Below, piece after piece: positions 34,552 through 45,731 of a stretch of DNA of 64,000 nt. Source of the DNA: Triglochin maritima (lineage: Eukaryota > Streptophyta > Magnoliopsida > Alismatales > Juncaginaceae); NCBI GenBank assembly GCA_963682175.1, contig OY821782.1, forward strand, positions 33,997,741 through 34,061,740, written 5' to 3'. Every line of letters starts with the position of its first letter. The first letter of the stretch is position 1. The position numbers were made by a program, and so were the translations under genes. Under the pieces are notes generated by a model, which saw only the letters and a program-made list of their open reading frames with translations, searched no databases and was not told where the DNA came from.

Positions 34552-34617
34552 GCAACATATGTTAATAAAGAAAATATTTCTTGTGCAACATATGTTAATA
34601 AAGAAAATATTTCTTGT
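34552..34617. repeat. Perfect 33-bp tandem duplication
   Basis: Two identical 33-bp copies (34552-34584 and 34585-34617), starting gcaacatatgttaataaaga, stand head to tail. With no differences the duplication is recent or gene-converted. Confidence 0.95.
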
Positions 34618-34766
34618 GCAAGAAGCCTTTTAATCTACAGTAAGAGGTCTTTCTATGCAGCACCCTTGTACAACTCTTCGTTCTCTCTTGGAGAAGTTGA
34701 GGTATATCAACCCTTTGTTAGTGGTATTTGTAAGTACTCGTGTCGTGAAGAATTATTGGTGGCAGT

Positions 34767-36306
34767 TGTTGGCTTTTTGACCTTAATCTATATTAATTTT
34801 GATGATTTATCAAATTAATCTTAATCAATCAACCTAATCAATCAAAGTGAACAAACACGATTATATGCATTGCATACATACTTGTATACTTACAATCATC
34901 TTGATAGGTTTATCAAGATGATCAAGGAAATGAGCATTAGGACAAAGACATCAAGACTCAAGACTTGTAATCAAAACTTAATTTGGACCAAGACATGTAA
35001 TTTTCCATTTATTGAGTCCATAAGGTTTAATGTAAACTTGAGCACTACGATTCTGTCCCGTCAAGTTTCGGTCAACCAAACTCTTCACGGTCCACCAAAA
35101 CCTTTCCAGTTCGGTCCACCGAACACCTATCAGACAACCAAATTATACCCATCAGTAGATGATAGGATGGTATCTGGAATTGTCTCAACGGACGATCGAA
35201 ACACCTTCAGTCTACTGAATAACCTTGGACCGCTTTTGGACTTTGCTCCAACGGTCGCATTCGAATCGAGCCTTAGATCCCAATTGATTTGACCTATTTC
35301 GGACGACCGAATGCCTGTCGGTCAACCGAGTCCTTCTTGGCTTTAGGTGCCCAACGACTATTTACACGTGGCACTTGACTGTTGTACCCAACGACTATTT
35401 GAGCCTTAACTAACAACGCAAAATCCGTGCTAACTTCGGTCTACCGAAGTATACACGGTCAACCTAAGTTGAGTAATCAGAGCCCAACCAATCTCACTAT
35501 CCACTTTGGAATGGTGAACAAAATGGAATTCGGTTAACCAAAATTAAATATGGCTAAATTGAAAATAGTTACTGGAAGTTGGTGAACGTTGATCCGAATC
35601 CTATTCGGTGTACCGTATGCTTAGTTCAAACCAATCCGACCTTTATGTTTCGGACTACCATTCTATAAATGGTCGACCGAACATGCATAGAAATCTGCCC
35701 GAGCTTTAAGAAAATCCTTGCTTCTCATTGGTCCATTTCTCACATACTCTCAAACGGCTAGTAGAGCTTGAAGACTTATAAATAGGATCCCATTTGATGG
35801 TTTTAGAACACTTGAACAGTTCCTATCAATCCTATGCTCAAAGTCAAATCCTCTTCATCTTCAAACTCTCATTCTTCTACACTCAAGCCAAAACTTCACT
35901 ACTTGCATATCCATTCCTTATCAATATCCAAGTGTGCTAAGTATAGAGTGTTAGATTGTGATTCCATTTTCATATCCAAGAATCACCAAGTTGTAAAGCT
36001 TCGTGGAAGCTCCCTCTCGGCTTGTGAGAGGAGACACGAGCGAGGCGAGGATTGTTCGTAAGGCTCGGTGTTGTAAACCACGTTTATCTTGGCCCAGAAC
36101 GGAGATCAGTTAGTGGAACCGTAAGCGAGGCTCGGAAGGATCGAGCGAGGCTTGCGAGGAGGACTAGGACCGGGGTGTGGTGCCAAACATCTCTAAACTC
36201 CGGTGTTGACGATTTTGTGGTTTGCAATTGTCTTATTTCTTAATCCTTCAATTAGTGTTTTAATTCCGCAATTAGTTTAGTGATTAGAGGGTCATTGATC
36301 CTAACA
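34767..36306 (+). repeat. LTR of family A, copy 2
   Basis: The 1540-bp LTR starts TGTTGGCTTTTTGACC and ends GATCCTAACA, followed by primer-binding site attggtatcagaac. A TATA box lies at 35777-35784. Upstream, from 35065 to 35670, are many tcggtnnaccga-type palindromes (for example ttcggtccaccgaac and ttcggtctaccgaag). It is close to the solo LTR at 48844-50368 and more distant from 18196-19665. Confidence 0.9.
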
Positions 36307-37373
36307 ATTGGTATCAGAACATTATGTTGCTAATTTCATTTACTTAATCGTGATTGAGCATGCAATCTTCTTCTAATCATTGTGAAAGATTATCCACAAC
36401 TAAGCCACCTCTGTTTAATGGGTTAAACCATGACTATTGGAAGAAAAGAATGATAATATATTTGCACTTCAATGACTTAAAATTTTGGACATTCATCTTA
36501 AACTCATACACACCTCCTAATGACGATGAGTTGTATCCTTAACTAAACCCAAAATTAAGCAAGCCGAGATGAATTCCTGCATCATGAACATTTTATATTG
36601 TGAGTTAAATGAAGGGGAATACAATAGGGTAAGAGCTTGCAAAAGTGCATACAATATATGACATACATTAGAAATACATCATGAGAGTTCAAATAGATTC
36701 AAAGAAACTAGAATTAGTTTACTAATGTATAAATATGAATTTTTTTTGTATGCAATCTGGTGAAAACATAAGTGAGATGCACACTCACTTCACTGAGGTA
36801 ATTAACTTGAAAGATTCTCCGATCACTCACTAACGAATGAGAGGAGAAGACGACATTTTCTTTGTGAAAAAGGTGAGAAACTTGCATCCAACGATGTTAT
36901 ACGTCAAACGCTTGCTACCTAAACATAGCCTTAGTCCATGTCTGGTTGGGAAGCTAGCCATAGTGAGCCTAATATGTGGGAGAGAGCCTACTACTTTGAA
37001 TAATACTTCCTCTGGTCATGTCAATTATTTAAAGTTCTTCCAAATAAACATGACTAATCATCATGTGTCCCAAATTCACCACCTTTAATGGAAGTTATTA
37101 TCCTACTTTTGCCAAAAGGGTGACTTATGATTTTTTTTTAATTTAAATTTTGAATTGAACTTGATCCAAAATTTGAAGTTCGGTCAAGAGATTCAAAGTA
37201 AATCATACTTAGGTTTGAGCTTGTGTCGAGCCTAAAATTATTTAGTTAAATTCTGAAGTCCTTAAAAATTAAAATTACTAAGTGATTAAGAAATAATAAT
37301 ATCAAATGGAATCTGAAACATCACTTAAACTTCTAACTTTGCCAAAAATCCAACGTCTCGAGAAATGCTGCTA
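36307..37373 (+). pseudogene. Gag relic of the family-A element
   Basis: From the ATG at 36360 the frame reads MQSSSNHCERLSTTKPPLFN then YWKKRMIIYLHFNDLKFW, the usual copia gag start, and becomes riddled with stops. The segment ends where Copia-2 begins (its target duplication ccttt is 37374-37378). No pol or 3' LTR remains, so the element is truncated. Confidence 0.75.
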
Positions 37374-37378
37374 CCTTT

Positions 37379-39225
37379 TGTTAAGACTTCAGACCCATGT
37401 CCCAAGCTCAGTCCAACTGCTTATGATGAAACATGAGCCCATGAAAAAATAGCGTGGGTCTAGGTGCAAGTGCACCCAAGACGAGCTACTCAAACCAGAA
37501 CACATACTTGGCTTGAGTCCACTTAATGCACCCAGTGCCGATTCCACAAGTTTATGAAATTGGGTGTGGTCTGAGGCAACATACAACGAGTCGCCTGTAT
37601 GGGAAAATGAGTGAGTTTGGATTTATTCGGTTAGTTGGATCCATATTGTAATATTCACTGGCTAAAAGTGTATGTAACCCAACCAAACTAGCTGGATCGG
37701 ATCCGGGTAATCCATACCCGAATGCAACCAGTATAAATACCAAACTATGAAACACTAATACTAACAACGAAAACTGATTGACATCATATCATGCATATAT
37801 TTGTGTCTTATATCCATTATCTTAAACCTAAATAATGCTACGTAATGAGTTCTATGTTTAAGTTTCAGGAATAAACATGTTTGGGAAAAAGAGACCCAAA
37901 AGGACTTAAAAGCAAGGATAATGACTGAATTGCAGGACTTATGGACTGAGATGCAAGAGAGAAGGACCCGGATGTAAACTAAAATGATCAATGAGCAAAT
38001 CAAGAAACTCCACACCATCATGAGAAGTATTTTGACAATTAGATTCAGACCCAAACATCAACAACCAAATCGGGTTCATCAAACATCAAGAAATCAAGCC
38101 AGAAACGACCCATCGAAATCCAGACGCGATCCAACCATTCCAGACCGCCAATTGGCTGTCCAAATTGGTCCAAACAATTCATGGTTTAGTCGGGTCATGG
38201 ATTATGTTGTTTTATATCCATTTATAGTATGTCTTTAGTCCCATATCTAGGGATTATCCCCGATTGCCTTTTTCTATGACTATAAATAGAACTCTTCCTT
38301 CTCCTTTGTATTCACCGATTGCCTGGTGACATTCTTTCTACTTGGAGTAAGCCTTGGAGCAAAACTCAAGGTAGAGAAGAATGCTACTTGTAATGTGAGT
38401 CATGCAAATAAAATAATTTTTAGTTTGTTTTTATATTGTCTCTTCTTGCATGCTTAGTTTAATTTCATTTTGTCTTCTTTTCTTAACGAGTAGTGAGTAG
38501 TTCCATCCCCCTTTGGGGGTGGAGTTGAAGTTTATACATGTCATATAGAATGGAATGAATGCTAAATATTGTTGTATGTTAAAAATGTTAGTATACTTGT
38601 TTGAATTAAAGAGAATACTTAACTTGATGGTTTCTGCCATAATTTTTAGGTACATTCCGTGCTTGTTTAGGTTCTTAATAACAAACTTGTTCATGGTCAT
38701 ATTAATAACTTAGGTTAGTGATTTGGATGATATGTCTTGCCATGAGGTACTTCTTATGCATAACAACACTACATACACTTGTGCTCTATTGAATGCATTC
38801 ATCGCCTCTTATTTCATGTGTACACAACTCCACCCCTTAGGGGTTTTCCATTCCTGATTTCCAGCTTGCTTATATTAGTCACTTCGTTTAGTTTTACTTA
38901 GTCTCGTGCTTTCATCTTCATTGTTGTTTCATACTAGTGTAGCGTAGCATAGTTTAGTCTAGTTTAGTGTAATCGATTTCTTCTCCCATCTTTTCCCACT
39001 TGCCTTTGAACAAGCCAGAGTTGACACACCTCCTTGTGGACACGACCCGTACTTGCAGCGTCTTCACCGATGTCGTGCACTTGCGGTATATAAACGATCA
39101 ATCAAAAACCCTTTCATTTCCTTCCGTCGCAAGTTTCTTCTTGTTCCTCCTGAAAACCCTAATACTAGATTTTGATTCTTGAGAACTATTGTCTCAGTTC
39201 TTGGTTCGGGTTTGGTTTCTTCACA
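37379..39225 (+). repeat. Copia-2 5' LTR, split by a solo LTR
   Basis: Pieces 37379-37774 and 39110-39225 together make about 512 bp, matching the 515-bp 3' LTR. TATA-like gtataaatacc is near 37731. A family-C solo LTR sits between the halves. Confidence 0.93.
37775..39104 (+). mobile_element. Solo LTR, family C, inside the Copia-2 5' LTR
   Basis: The 1330-bp unit begins TGATTGACATCA and ends CGATCAATCA, with a perfect 5-bp duplication aaaac (37770-37774 and 39105-39109). It has a TATA box (gactataaatagaac) near 38279. Its 3' part, cgacccgtacttgc..gtgcacttgcggtata, matches the solo LTR at 21096-22326. The intact host LTR at 52433 lacks it, which confirms the junctions. Confidence 0.93.
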
Positions 39226-39241
39226 TGGTATCAGAGCTTTT
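39226..39241 (+). promoter_or_regulatory. Copia-2 primer-binding site
   Basis: The sequence tggtatcagagctttt directly follows the 5' LTR and is complementary to the 3' end of initiator Met-tRNA, as usual for copia. Confidence 0.92.
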
Positions 39242-42200
39242 CCTGATCTGATCTACTCTTTAGAATCACCAAAAAATGTCGTTGTTGAGCTAGTATGGTC
39301 CCAAAACCTATCTCTATCCTACCTCTATAAGCGTCCCAAACTTTGTCTCCGTGAAGCACACAACATCAAACTACCTATTGTGGGAGATGCAGATCCTAGG
39401 TCTCGTTGAGTCTCAAGGCATGGTTGGCTTCATTGACGTGACTATTCACATCCCAGGGAAGGACATCTTGGAAGCAGAGAAAAAGGGAGGATCAAGGTGT
39501 AGGATTTCATGTTTAATTGTGCATCTATATTTTTCGAATTTTTATGCATAATAAGGACCAATTACAGTTTTCTACGATTTATTTCATGCATGCATCGGTT
39601 TGTTTTAATAACTAGTTTCAAAACTTATTAAAACAAACATAAGGGACTCCGAAATTCATACCTAGAAGTTCTCCAAAACTTCTTGATGTTCAAGAGACGT
39701 TGAGGAAGACGATCGTCGCTTCTCGTTGCGCCGGATGCCTCCGAGTGTTCACCGAAACCCTAAACAACGTTGGAGAGAAAGGAGCTAGCCAATCAATCTC
39801 TAAACTAACTTAGAATCTAGTTACAAACCCCTTCCTTAATCTCTGAGATTTCTCCTTCCAAAGACTTAAAAACTAAGAGAATTTTCGTGGCTTTTTGTGG
39901 TGAATTAGGAGAGAAAATAATTAGAAAACATCTAACTTAATGAAGGAGAATAATGACCTATTTATAGGCTCCAATCTTACTATCAATCATGGCTATTCTT
40001 AAGCCACGTTTTCTTGACATTTTCTCTCACAAACTAATTCCATAATGTATTACATGCATCCACAAAACGTTTGACCAAGTTTGGAGCTAATCCAACCATT
40101 TATCAAATTAATCTCTTAATTATCAAAGGCAGAAAATCGATCGTGCTTCGGTTTACCGAGACATACTCGGTTAACCGAATATGTCACGTTCGTATTACCG
40201 TGCACTAGACGGATGACCGAATACGGTTTCTTAAGGAGAAAAATTCTCCTTAGCCGATCGAACGAATTCTCGTCTAAAACCGAGTGCCATTCGGTTAACC
40301 GAAAATATCGGAACTTGACATTGTTCGGTCGACCGTTCCTAGTTCGGTACACCGAACCAGAACTCCAGGCACTTTGGTCAAGTTCGGTCAATCAATTTTG
40401 ACCATCCGTTCCACATTCGGTTGACCGCCACAGAACCTTCGGTCGACCGAACCATAAACGGATTACCGAACTTTTACCCGATTTTGCCTTTTCAAATTTT
40501 GGATTTACTTCCAACAAAATTTGAACTTTAGGGGTTTTTAGCAAATTCACAATTTATGCAATATATTATCCTATGCAATAATAAATTATTGCATCCCATA
40601 ATATATGCATCTCATATGAATTTATCATGATTCTAATTATGTTATATACAACATAATTGTTTTTACTTGTTCATCACATGTGTCATATTTTCTATAAGAA
40701 ACCTGACACATCATATGAACCAAAAATCAAGCTTCTTGTTTCCCGGTTTTTGCGGTGTGACCTATGGGAGGATCTAGACTAAGTTGAAGACAGTGATATT
40801 AAGAGCTTAATATCACAATCTATAAGCGGTATCTAGCTACACATTATAGCTCCCAATTAGTTAGATGTCTTAATTCCACTCGAACCAAAACCCGATCCAT
40901 TTAGTGATGGAGTGCACCACTTGTGTCCGTTCCTTGCTTCATGATATTAAGAATACACACAAAGTAGTATTGTGTCATCTTTGTATTAGTATTCATTTCT
41001 TGATCTCTTTAAGCTAGTTATAAATATGTGACTTAACTCAAATCACATTGTGCACATTATAACTTTGCTTTATAAGGGGCCCACTAATATCATCACTCAA
41101 TTAAGAGGGACAATGATAATCTTTTGACTAACTATCTTCTCCAACGAAAGTTATACTTAACCAACTAATGCCTTTACACTACACTCATCGATAGCTTAAG
41201 ACACTAGTCTAATTAAGAACTTCTTAAGCGATCAGATATAAGTCTCATATCAAAGGACCAGGGACACAGTAAAACATTAATGACACAGAAAACACAATTC
41301 TATAATGTTTTACTTATTAGGTCTATTGAGTATACAAAAGTAATATTTTCCTCTTTTGTGTACCCGTGTTGTCACTCACTTGTAGAGCTACAATGATCTA
41401 TGATCAACACGACAATCTTAAATCGGTAATAAATGTTCCATGTCTATTACCATGATTGCAAATATCTTTTGTTTTATGTAAACCAATATCTTTTAGAGCT
41501 CTACGGTTAAGGACCAAGAGCCTCTCCTTAATACTTCTAAAAGACGAATAACATAAACAAGGAACAAAATGATTTCTCATTCAATTCATAATAATTGGCA
41601 ATTAAAAGTAAAACTTTTAAAACACATTCCCTTCACAAGGTTGGTCCCAAATCCAGAATACGACCTCTAGAAACGATCTGATCATCTTCTCAAGAGATGG
41701 ATCATAAGCACTTTGAGTGAGAAAGTGCCGAGCGTAGCCGTCCGACTCGAGTCAGCTCGAGAGGTATAGGAGGTGCTCAAGCATGAAGTCGCCCAAGACT
41801 CTGAAGAAAGAGAGTTTTACCTCATGCAGCAACTCTAAATGTTGAGAAGAAAGATCTTCAAAGATCTCAGCGAATATCTCAAAAACTTCAAGAAACTGTG
41901 TGATGAGTTGGAGGTGATCAGGAGACTGGTGAGGATTAAATCAAAGTCTTCTGAATGCTAAACGGACTTGGCCTGGAGTACAACCCGTTCACCACTACCT
42001 ACCTAAAACCCCTGCTGCCTTCGTACGCAACAGTGGTGCCTCTTCAACAAAATTATGAGATTCACATGTAAATCCGTTGCCCAGATAGAAACATTCAGAT
42101 GGCCTTTTATGGACAAAAACAAGGAGGAAGAGGAAATGCATAAGGTAAAGATAAGAGAGATGGAGGCTTCACCTCCAAAGCCCTGGATTTCAACCCAGCC

Positions 42201-42357
42201 AACCAAGGTCAGCCACCCTTCGATCCAAATGATCTCGCCCCTCCCTTAGACTCTCGTGCTCCTAGAAAGCCTGATGGATCAGACCCCAATCCAAGGCGCC
42301 ATATGGTGGTTTGTCAGATTTGTCACAAACCAGGTCATGATGCACTCAAATGCTGAC
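39242..42357 (+). pseudogene. Copia-2 gag relic, split by a solo LTR
   Basis: The first part (to 39497) includes NYLLWEMQILGLVESQGMVG. The second (from 41641) continues LVPNPEYDLWKRSDHLLKRW after removal of the 2.1-kb LTR, so the gag frame rejoins exactly at the caagg duplication. A CCHC zinc knuckle (CQICHKPGHDALKC) lies at 42312-42353 and is followed by TGA. Several stops occur. Gag would coat the element RNA; this copy is dead. Confidence 0.85.
39498..41635 (-). mobile_element. Solo LTR, family B, inserted in antisense
   Basis: The 2138-bp unit reads TGTAGGATTTC..CATTCCCTTCA on the + strand and has a perfect duplication caagg (39493-39497 and 41636-41640). A TATA box (tataaata) on the minus strand at 39966-39959 shows it is inverted, so it reads TGAAGGG..ATCCTACA. 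From 40140 to 40470, upstream of that TATA in its own orientation, lie eight or so tcggtnnaccga palindromes. Relatives: 44078 onward and 50542-51566, both also antisense. Confidence 0.92.
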
Positions 42358-42377
42358 ATAGGTTTAATCAAACCTAT

Positions 42378-44077
42378 GTGTCAAGAGAGCTTCCTCAGGC
42401 GCTTGTTGCGATGACTCTGAGTGAAGCTGACTTTGAGTGGTTCCCTGACTCTAGAGCCACTGCACATATGACAAGTAATCCAGGTTTGTTATCCTCTCTT
42501 ACCCCTTATCATCATCATGATGAAGTCATGGTAGGAAATGCCACACTTTTACCAATCACACACACTGGGGCTGCTGAGATAAAATATGATCAATGTAGCT
42601 TCACACTTAATGATGTGATGTTAGCCCCTAAACTCAAGGCAAATTTACTATCTGTCAAGAAGTTTACACGAGATTTTCCTTACAATATAGAATTCTCTGA
42701 CATTACTTTCTACATTAAAAATAGAAATGATGGATCTATTGTCACAACTACTTTATTAAGTGAACATTTATATGCTCTACATAGTCATGGGCATAAAACC
42801 TTTTTCTCTAACATGCAAAGAAATGTAGATATCAATACTTGACAATGTAGATTGTGACATCCCAACGCTATAGTCCTCAAACTTCTCACAAACCAGGGAT
42901 GCATATCTATTTCTTCATACAAACAATCTTTAAACACATCTATATGTAGTAGTTGTAACAGAGGTAAATTTACCAGACTTCCATTTACTGATCAACCATT
43001 TGATAAAATACATTAGGATTTGTGGGGACCTTCCCCTGTAACCAATAGAAACAATTTTAGATATTATCTGTGTTTTGTAGATGATTTTACTTTTTTTGTT
43101 GGCTATTTCCTCTAAAAACAAAATCTGAAGTCTTCAAATGCTTTCTTCTTTTCGAAAATTTTATTAAGAGACAATTTGAAGGCAAAATAAAAAACTTTCA
43201 ATGTGATGGAGGGGGAGAATTTGCTTCAAATGTATTTCAAAATCACTTACAAGAGCGAAGAGTTCTACTCCAAATGTCTTGCCCTCGTACTCTTGAGAAA
43301 AATGAGGTAGTGGAGAGAAGACACAGACTCATTGTTGATACTGGTCTCACTCTCTTATACAATAGTGAGGTACCAAAGAGGTTTGGTGGAGCCTTTAATA
43401 CAACAAAGTATCTCGTAAATAAAATTCCTGATTTTGAAGGAAAAAAATCCTTATGTGTCTTTACTGTCAAAATCACTTGATTATCATTGCATGAGAGTTT
43501 TTGGCTGTAAATGTTTTCTTTGTCTTATAGATTATGCTAAGGATAAACTTTCTGAAAGATCCACTCCTTGTGTTTTACTAGGGTACAACACCAGACACAA
43601 GTATTATATGTGTTTTGATCCTTCTAGGAATAAAATGTATATGAGTAGGTATGTTATCTTTGATGAAATGTCATTTCCTTATAAAAAATCCTCCCTCCAT
43701 TATGCTTTTCACTAATCTTGAAACTTGTATAAGTACTTTCTCTGATTGGCTTTGTGTTCCAAAAAATGACCACCCACAACAAAGGTGATCAGATTACTCA
43801 ACCCTATACATCAAGAGAGTTGGTAGAAAACCTTACACCCACATCTCTTGAGCCCTCAATTTTGCTGATCCTGACACTAAAGGGGAACCTCAGCATACCC
43901 CTGTTACCTATCTAAAATACCCTCTGGAACCTGGGAACACAACCCCACTTAATGTTGATAACATAGAGGACCCTTCTCTTGAAGATGGTACCAGTGAGCA
44001 ATATGTGAGCTCCTTTAGGATGGTCACCTAAACACAGAATTTGAGTTGGATGACAAATCTACAAGTACATACTCAGG
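42378..44077 (+). pseudogene. Copia-2 pol relic: protease and integrase
   Basis: The protease reads WFPDSRATAHMTSNPGLLSS (active-site Gly replaced by Arg), then LNDVMLAPKLKANLLSVKKF. The GAG-pre-integrase and integrase parts follow in several frames: CRLxHPNAIVLKLL, SSCNRGKFTRLPF, DLWGPSPVTN, and EKNEVVERRHRLIVDTGLTL. The integrase C-terminal part is RVFGCKCFLCLIDYAKDKL and LGYNTRHKYYMCFDPSRNK. There are many stops and frameshifts. It ends at the insertion junction 44077/44078. Confidence 0.88.
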
Positions 44078-44800
44078 TGTAGGATCTACACATGTGTTTG
44101 ATTTCGTGTCCTTATGTATATGTATATTTTAATTTTTTTTATACATGCATACAAGATCGATATTCATATTTTTAGTAATTTTATGTACATTATTTTGTGT
44201 TTATTCTAATATCACGTAAATCTACATATATTAAAATAAACAAAGAAGAGATGATCATACCCAAAGGTTCTCTAAAACCTGTATGAAGATCCGGAGTTCC
44301 GTTGCCCATCGAATTGCTCGCAGATTCGCCTCCCATTGTTCAACAAACTCTAAACAAGATTAGAGAGAAATAAGCTAGCAAATCAATATCTAATTAAACT
44401 TAGAAACAATTAATCTCCAAAATCAATAAGCTCCACGAGATTTAATCTTCAAAATCTTGAAACAATTAAGATAAATTCGGATGGATTAGTGGAGAGGTTA
44501 GGGAGAGAGAGAATTTTGCATTCATATATGAAACAAGTAAGTGAGATGACTTATTTATAGCCTCCTAAATCACCCACATCATGAACTATTCTCTAACCAT
44601 TGATGTAATCCTTTCATCTCTTAATATTGATGAAGTAGGAATTCAGCTTCTTATATTTTTCCCTTTCATGTCGTACTTTGACTTGATATTATGTTTATTT
44701 TAATTGAGGTCTCGATTCGACCATATTTTGTTAATGTTCTTTTTTCGCTTGCTTTTAGTCGTGTTTGACTGTTGTGTTCCGAGTACGGATCATGGGCGTT
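44078..44800 (-). mobile_element. LTR of family B, copy 2 (fragment), antisense
   Basis: Starts TGTAGGATCTAC and shares 'gatcatacccaaaggttctc', 'aaactctaaacaagattaga' and 'gagaaataagctagcaaatc' with the other family-B LTRs. The antisense TATA is at 44559-44552. The expected far end (..cccttca) is missing, so the right boundary is approximate. It forms the left edge of the complex insert in Copia-2. Confidence 0.75.
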
Positions 44801-44971
44801 ACAATTGTTGACTCCAAAAAAGGAGTTGATTGCTATATTTCTTTCCTCTTGTCAACGATTCAGTATAGGTGCGGCTTAGTTTGCGGCTTAGTTTGTGGAA
44901 TATATATGAATCCATCGGAGAAGTATCCTATTTTCAATTTATGAATTAATCCCCTCTAAACCTTTTCAACC

Positions 44972-45731
44972 CTCAGTTTTAAAAACCGGACCGAACCGGC
45001 GGTCGGACCGTGAACCGGTAGCAAACCGGTCGGTTCGGTCAAAAAACCGGTTTCTCTCGTGAACCGGAGCGAACTGAAGAAAACCGAAAAAACCGATCGA
45101 ACCGATCGGTTTTTTCGGTTTGGTCGAACCGAAAAAACCGTTTTTTTTTCAATTTAAACAAAATTTGGTTTTTATTGTTTTATTTTTTGTTCAATTTTGA
45201 CTCAAATTCTAAGATTTTTACTTTTTACGTCTCCTTCCCCAACCCCTCATCACACCTCCACCCTCGCGATCTCCACCGGTCCACCCCTCATCGCACCACC
45301 ACCGCTCGCGATCTCCACCAAGGCCGGCAGACCAGCGGATCTCTAGGACAGTCTACCACCCCTACTGCTTTAGATGTTGAAGTAAATGTTTGTTCATTTG
45401 TTAGAAGAAAGACTAATATTACTTAGTTACATGTTTGTTCATTTTTTTACTGATTTTAATTAAGTTCTTTTACATATGGATAATTTTTGTTGAATTGTTC
45501 ATAGTTTAGGTACTTGGTTATTACTTATTCTGTTAAAAAATAATAGGAAAAATTGGTTCAATCGGTCCGACCGCCGCTACGGAGTCGGTTCGGTTCAACC
45601 ATCGGTTCACAAAATGTTGATGCCATGCTGACGTCATCAACGGTTGGACCCGGTTGAACTATCGGTTCGACCACTTTGAACCAAACCGAGATGTTTTCGG
45701 TTCACTTTTCGGTTCGGTTTTTAAAACATTG
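44972..45731. mobile_element. hAT-like element with 'accggttcggtt' interior
   Basis: The terminal inverted repeats are about 19 bp: left ctcagttttaaaaaccgga, right the complement of caatgttttaaaaaccgaa. The flanks are tttcaacc (44964-44971) and tttcagcc (45732-45739), an 8-bp duplication with one change. Both ends consist of accgaaccggt-type repeats in opposite orientation around a ~400-bp AT-rich centre. No transposase is encoded. Confidence 0.75.

Larger units (their letters stand above)
32937..34766. other. Metallothionein 3' flank and AT-rich spacer
   Basis: The first ~200 bp are the likely 3' UTR. No gene is supported in the rest. Features inside: a CACTA-like left end at 33302 and a perfect 33-bp tandem duplication at 34552-34617. 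Confidence 0.55.
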
